From Bacteroidales bacterium (GTDB lineage Bacteria > Bacteroidota > Bacteroidia > Bacteroidales > Paludibacteraceae): 21,248 nucleotides of DNA. The stretch lies in NCBI GenBank assembly GCA_900766775.1, contig CAAFXN010000165.1, forward strand, positions 1-21,248, read 5' to 3'. The notes under the pieces are model-generated. The model ran no database searches and was not told where the DNA came from. It worked only from the letters and a program-made list of their open reading frames with translations. Of the stretch, positions 20,670 through 21,248 are shown one piece after another (position 1 is the stretch's first letter; every line of letters begins with the position of its first letter). The translations under genes were made by a program, and so were the position numbers.

Positions 20670-20696
20670 GCACTTGTAGCTCAGTTGGATAGAGCG
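20670..20696 (+). tRNA. tRNA 5' fragment (acceptor and D arm only)
   Basis: GCACTTG-TA-GCTC-AGTTGGATA-GAGC is a full acceptor 5' strand and D arm. AT-rich sequence follows and the next tRNA starts at 20719. No matching CAAGTGC-type 3' strand is seen. Confidence 0.55.
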
Positions 20697-20718
20697 ATAA
20701 TAAAATATTTAACAAAAT

Positions 20719-20792
20719 CTCCGGATAATTCAATTGCATAGAATATTCGACTTCTAATCGAAAAGTTACGGGTTGGAATCCCGTTCCGGAGA
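20719..20792 (+). tRNA. tRNA-Arg (TCT) with C19-G56 elbow pair
   Basis: Acceptor CTCCGGA/TCCGGAG, D arm ATTC-AATTGCATA-GAAT, anticodon arm TTCGA-CTTCTAA-TCGAA (TCT), T arm ACGGG-TTGGAAT-CCCGT. Position 19 is C and position 56 is G: the usual G19-C56 pair is exactly inverted. All stems are perfect. It should read AGA and AGG. Confidence 0.94.
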
Positions 20793-20812
20793 CTTATTTT
20801 AAAATTAATAAT

Positions 20813-21067
20813 ATGAAATGGGAATTAGAAAAAGAAAATCTTTATAAATTAATTTTTGAAGAAAAACTTTCATATGAATAGATTGGAAAATTATATAAAT
20901 GTACAGGCTCTAATATAAAAAAGGCCGCTAAACGTTTAGGATTCCAATTACAATTAAAAAAAAAGATTAATCCAAAAGAACATTTTAATAAAAATCATTG
21001 TAATTATATTTACTGTAAATATTGTGGAAAAGCTATTCGAAATCAAAAACAATGTTTAATTAATTAA
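20813..21067 (+). CDS. HNH-type endonuclease N-terminal region with TAG codon
   Basis: From the ATG at 20813, with TAG at 20879 as Gln, the protein reads ...KLSYE-Q-IGKLYKCTGSNIKKAAKRLG..., a classic phage HNH N-terminal helix-turn-helix where SYEQIGKLY is the common form. Then KKINPKEHFNK (about 56-66) and a zinc-ribbon start CKYCGK. The frame stops at TAA after 84 residues, before any HNH catalytic motif, so it is a truncated gene or a regulator derived from such an enzyme. Confidence 0.68.
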
Positions 21068-21086
21068 ATTATTAATATTCACTAAG

Positions 21087-21248
21087 ATGGAAAAGCTATT
21101 AACAACAGAACTAGTAAAAAAACTTGGCTTAGATAAGGTAAAGGTAATTACTTCTGATATGCTTGATGAATATACAAGCATTGGAAATGAGGCGTTCTGG
21201 ACTTGCTCCTCCCTCACCTCCATCACCATTCCCAACTCCGTAACAAGC
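21087..21248 (+). CDS. BspA-type leucine-rich-repeat protein (partial, 3' end missing)
   Basis: The frame opens MEKLLTTELVKKLGLDKVKVI... and continues through YTSIGNEAFWTCSSLTSITIPNS into the window edge. IGNEAFWTCSSLTSITIP is the standard BspA/LRR_5 repeat unit (IG..AF..CSSLTSITIP), found in Bacteroidetes surface proteins and in some phages, where it is associated with surface binding. The first 35 codons are AT-rich like the phage DNA. From about 21195 the codons turn GC-rich (CTTGCTCCTCCCTCACC), like the host, which suggests transfer of the repeats from a host gene. Confidence 0.8.
   Translation, partial: MEKLLTTELVKKLGLDKVKVITSDMLDEYTSIGNEAFWTCSSLTSITIPNSVTS

Noticed and set aside
11200..21248. 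Prophage with integrase in this window
   Set aside because: No integrase, terminase, capsid, portal or tail gene is present, so integration is not shown.

Overview
The window joins two very different kinds of DNA. Positions 1 to about 11,000 look like the chromosome of a Bacteroidales bacterium, most likely Prevotella-like. They are GC-rich, the promoters have the Bacteroidetes form TTTG-N20-TAnnTTTG (four exact cases), and the genes are typical: a TtcA-like tRNA thiolase, a DUF486 membrane protein, a secreted CE7-type acetyl esterase, and a two-gene operon encoding a small tail-anchored protein and a 2221-residue exported protein with a type IX secretion C-terminal domain. Positions from about 11,200 to 21,248 are strongly AT-rich, dense in tRNA genes and short genes, and look like phage DNA (crAss-like or Lak-like are candidates; no hallmark structural gene is present to decide).

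Host part: a tRNA gene runs off the left edge on the minus strand. Then come ttcA (297-1052), the DUF486 protein (1118-1486), the esterase on the minus strand (1516-2820), a repeat-rich gap with two promoters, and the operon 3266-10521. An 11-bp tandem repeat family lies on both sides of that operon. After it come a large inverted repeat and a tRNA promoter that reads into tRNA-Thr(TGT) and tRNA-Tyr(GTA).

Phage part: several genes make sense only if TAG is read as an amino acid, almost certainly Gln (genetic code 15). These are an HNH endonuclease (11967-12450), a DUF6734/glycosyltransferase-like protein (12669-13538) and a second HNH-type N-terminal region (20813-21067). About fifteen complete or near-complete tRNA genes and several tRNA pieces are present. 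Some are remarkable. Gly(TCC) and Arg(TCT) have the near-universal G19-C56 elbow pair replaced by compensated A-U and C-G pairs. One tRNA-Thr(TGT) is circularly permuted, with the T arm and acceptor 3' end, then an encoded CCA, then the 5' half. A tRNA-Lys 5' half runs into what looks like the 5' part of a group I intron core. Four loci, three of them containing tRNAs, sit inside a recurring leader/trailer helix whose bases covary between copies. Two further structured RNAs lie among them.

Downstream is a run of small phage genes including two likely RNA-repair proteins (a HAD phosphatase of the HAD_SAK_2 type and a cREC-type receiver-like protein). This fits a phage that builds, protects and repairs its own unusual tRNA set. 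The window ends inside a BspA-type leucine-rich-repeat gene whose composition changes abruptly from AT-rich to GC-rich. The host/phage junction lies among tRNA genes; it may be an integration site or an assembly join, and the sequence alone cannot tell.
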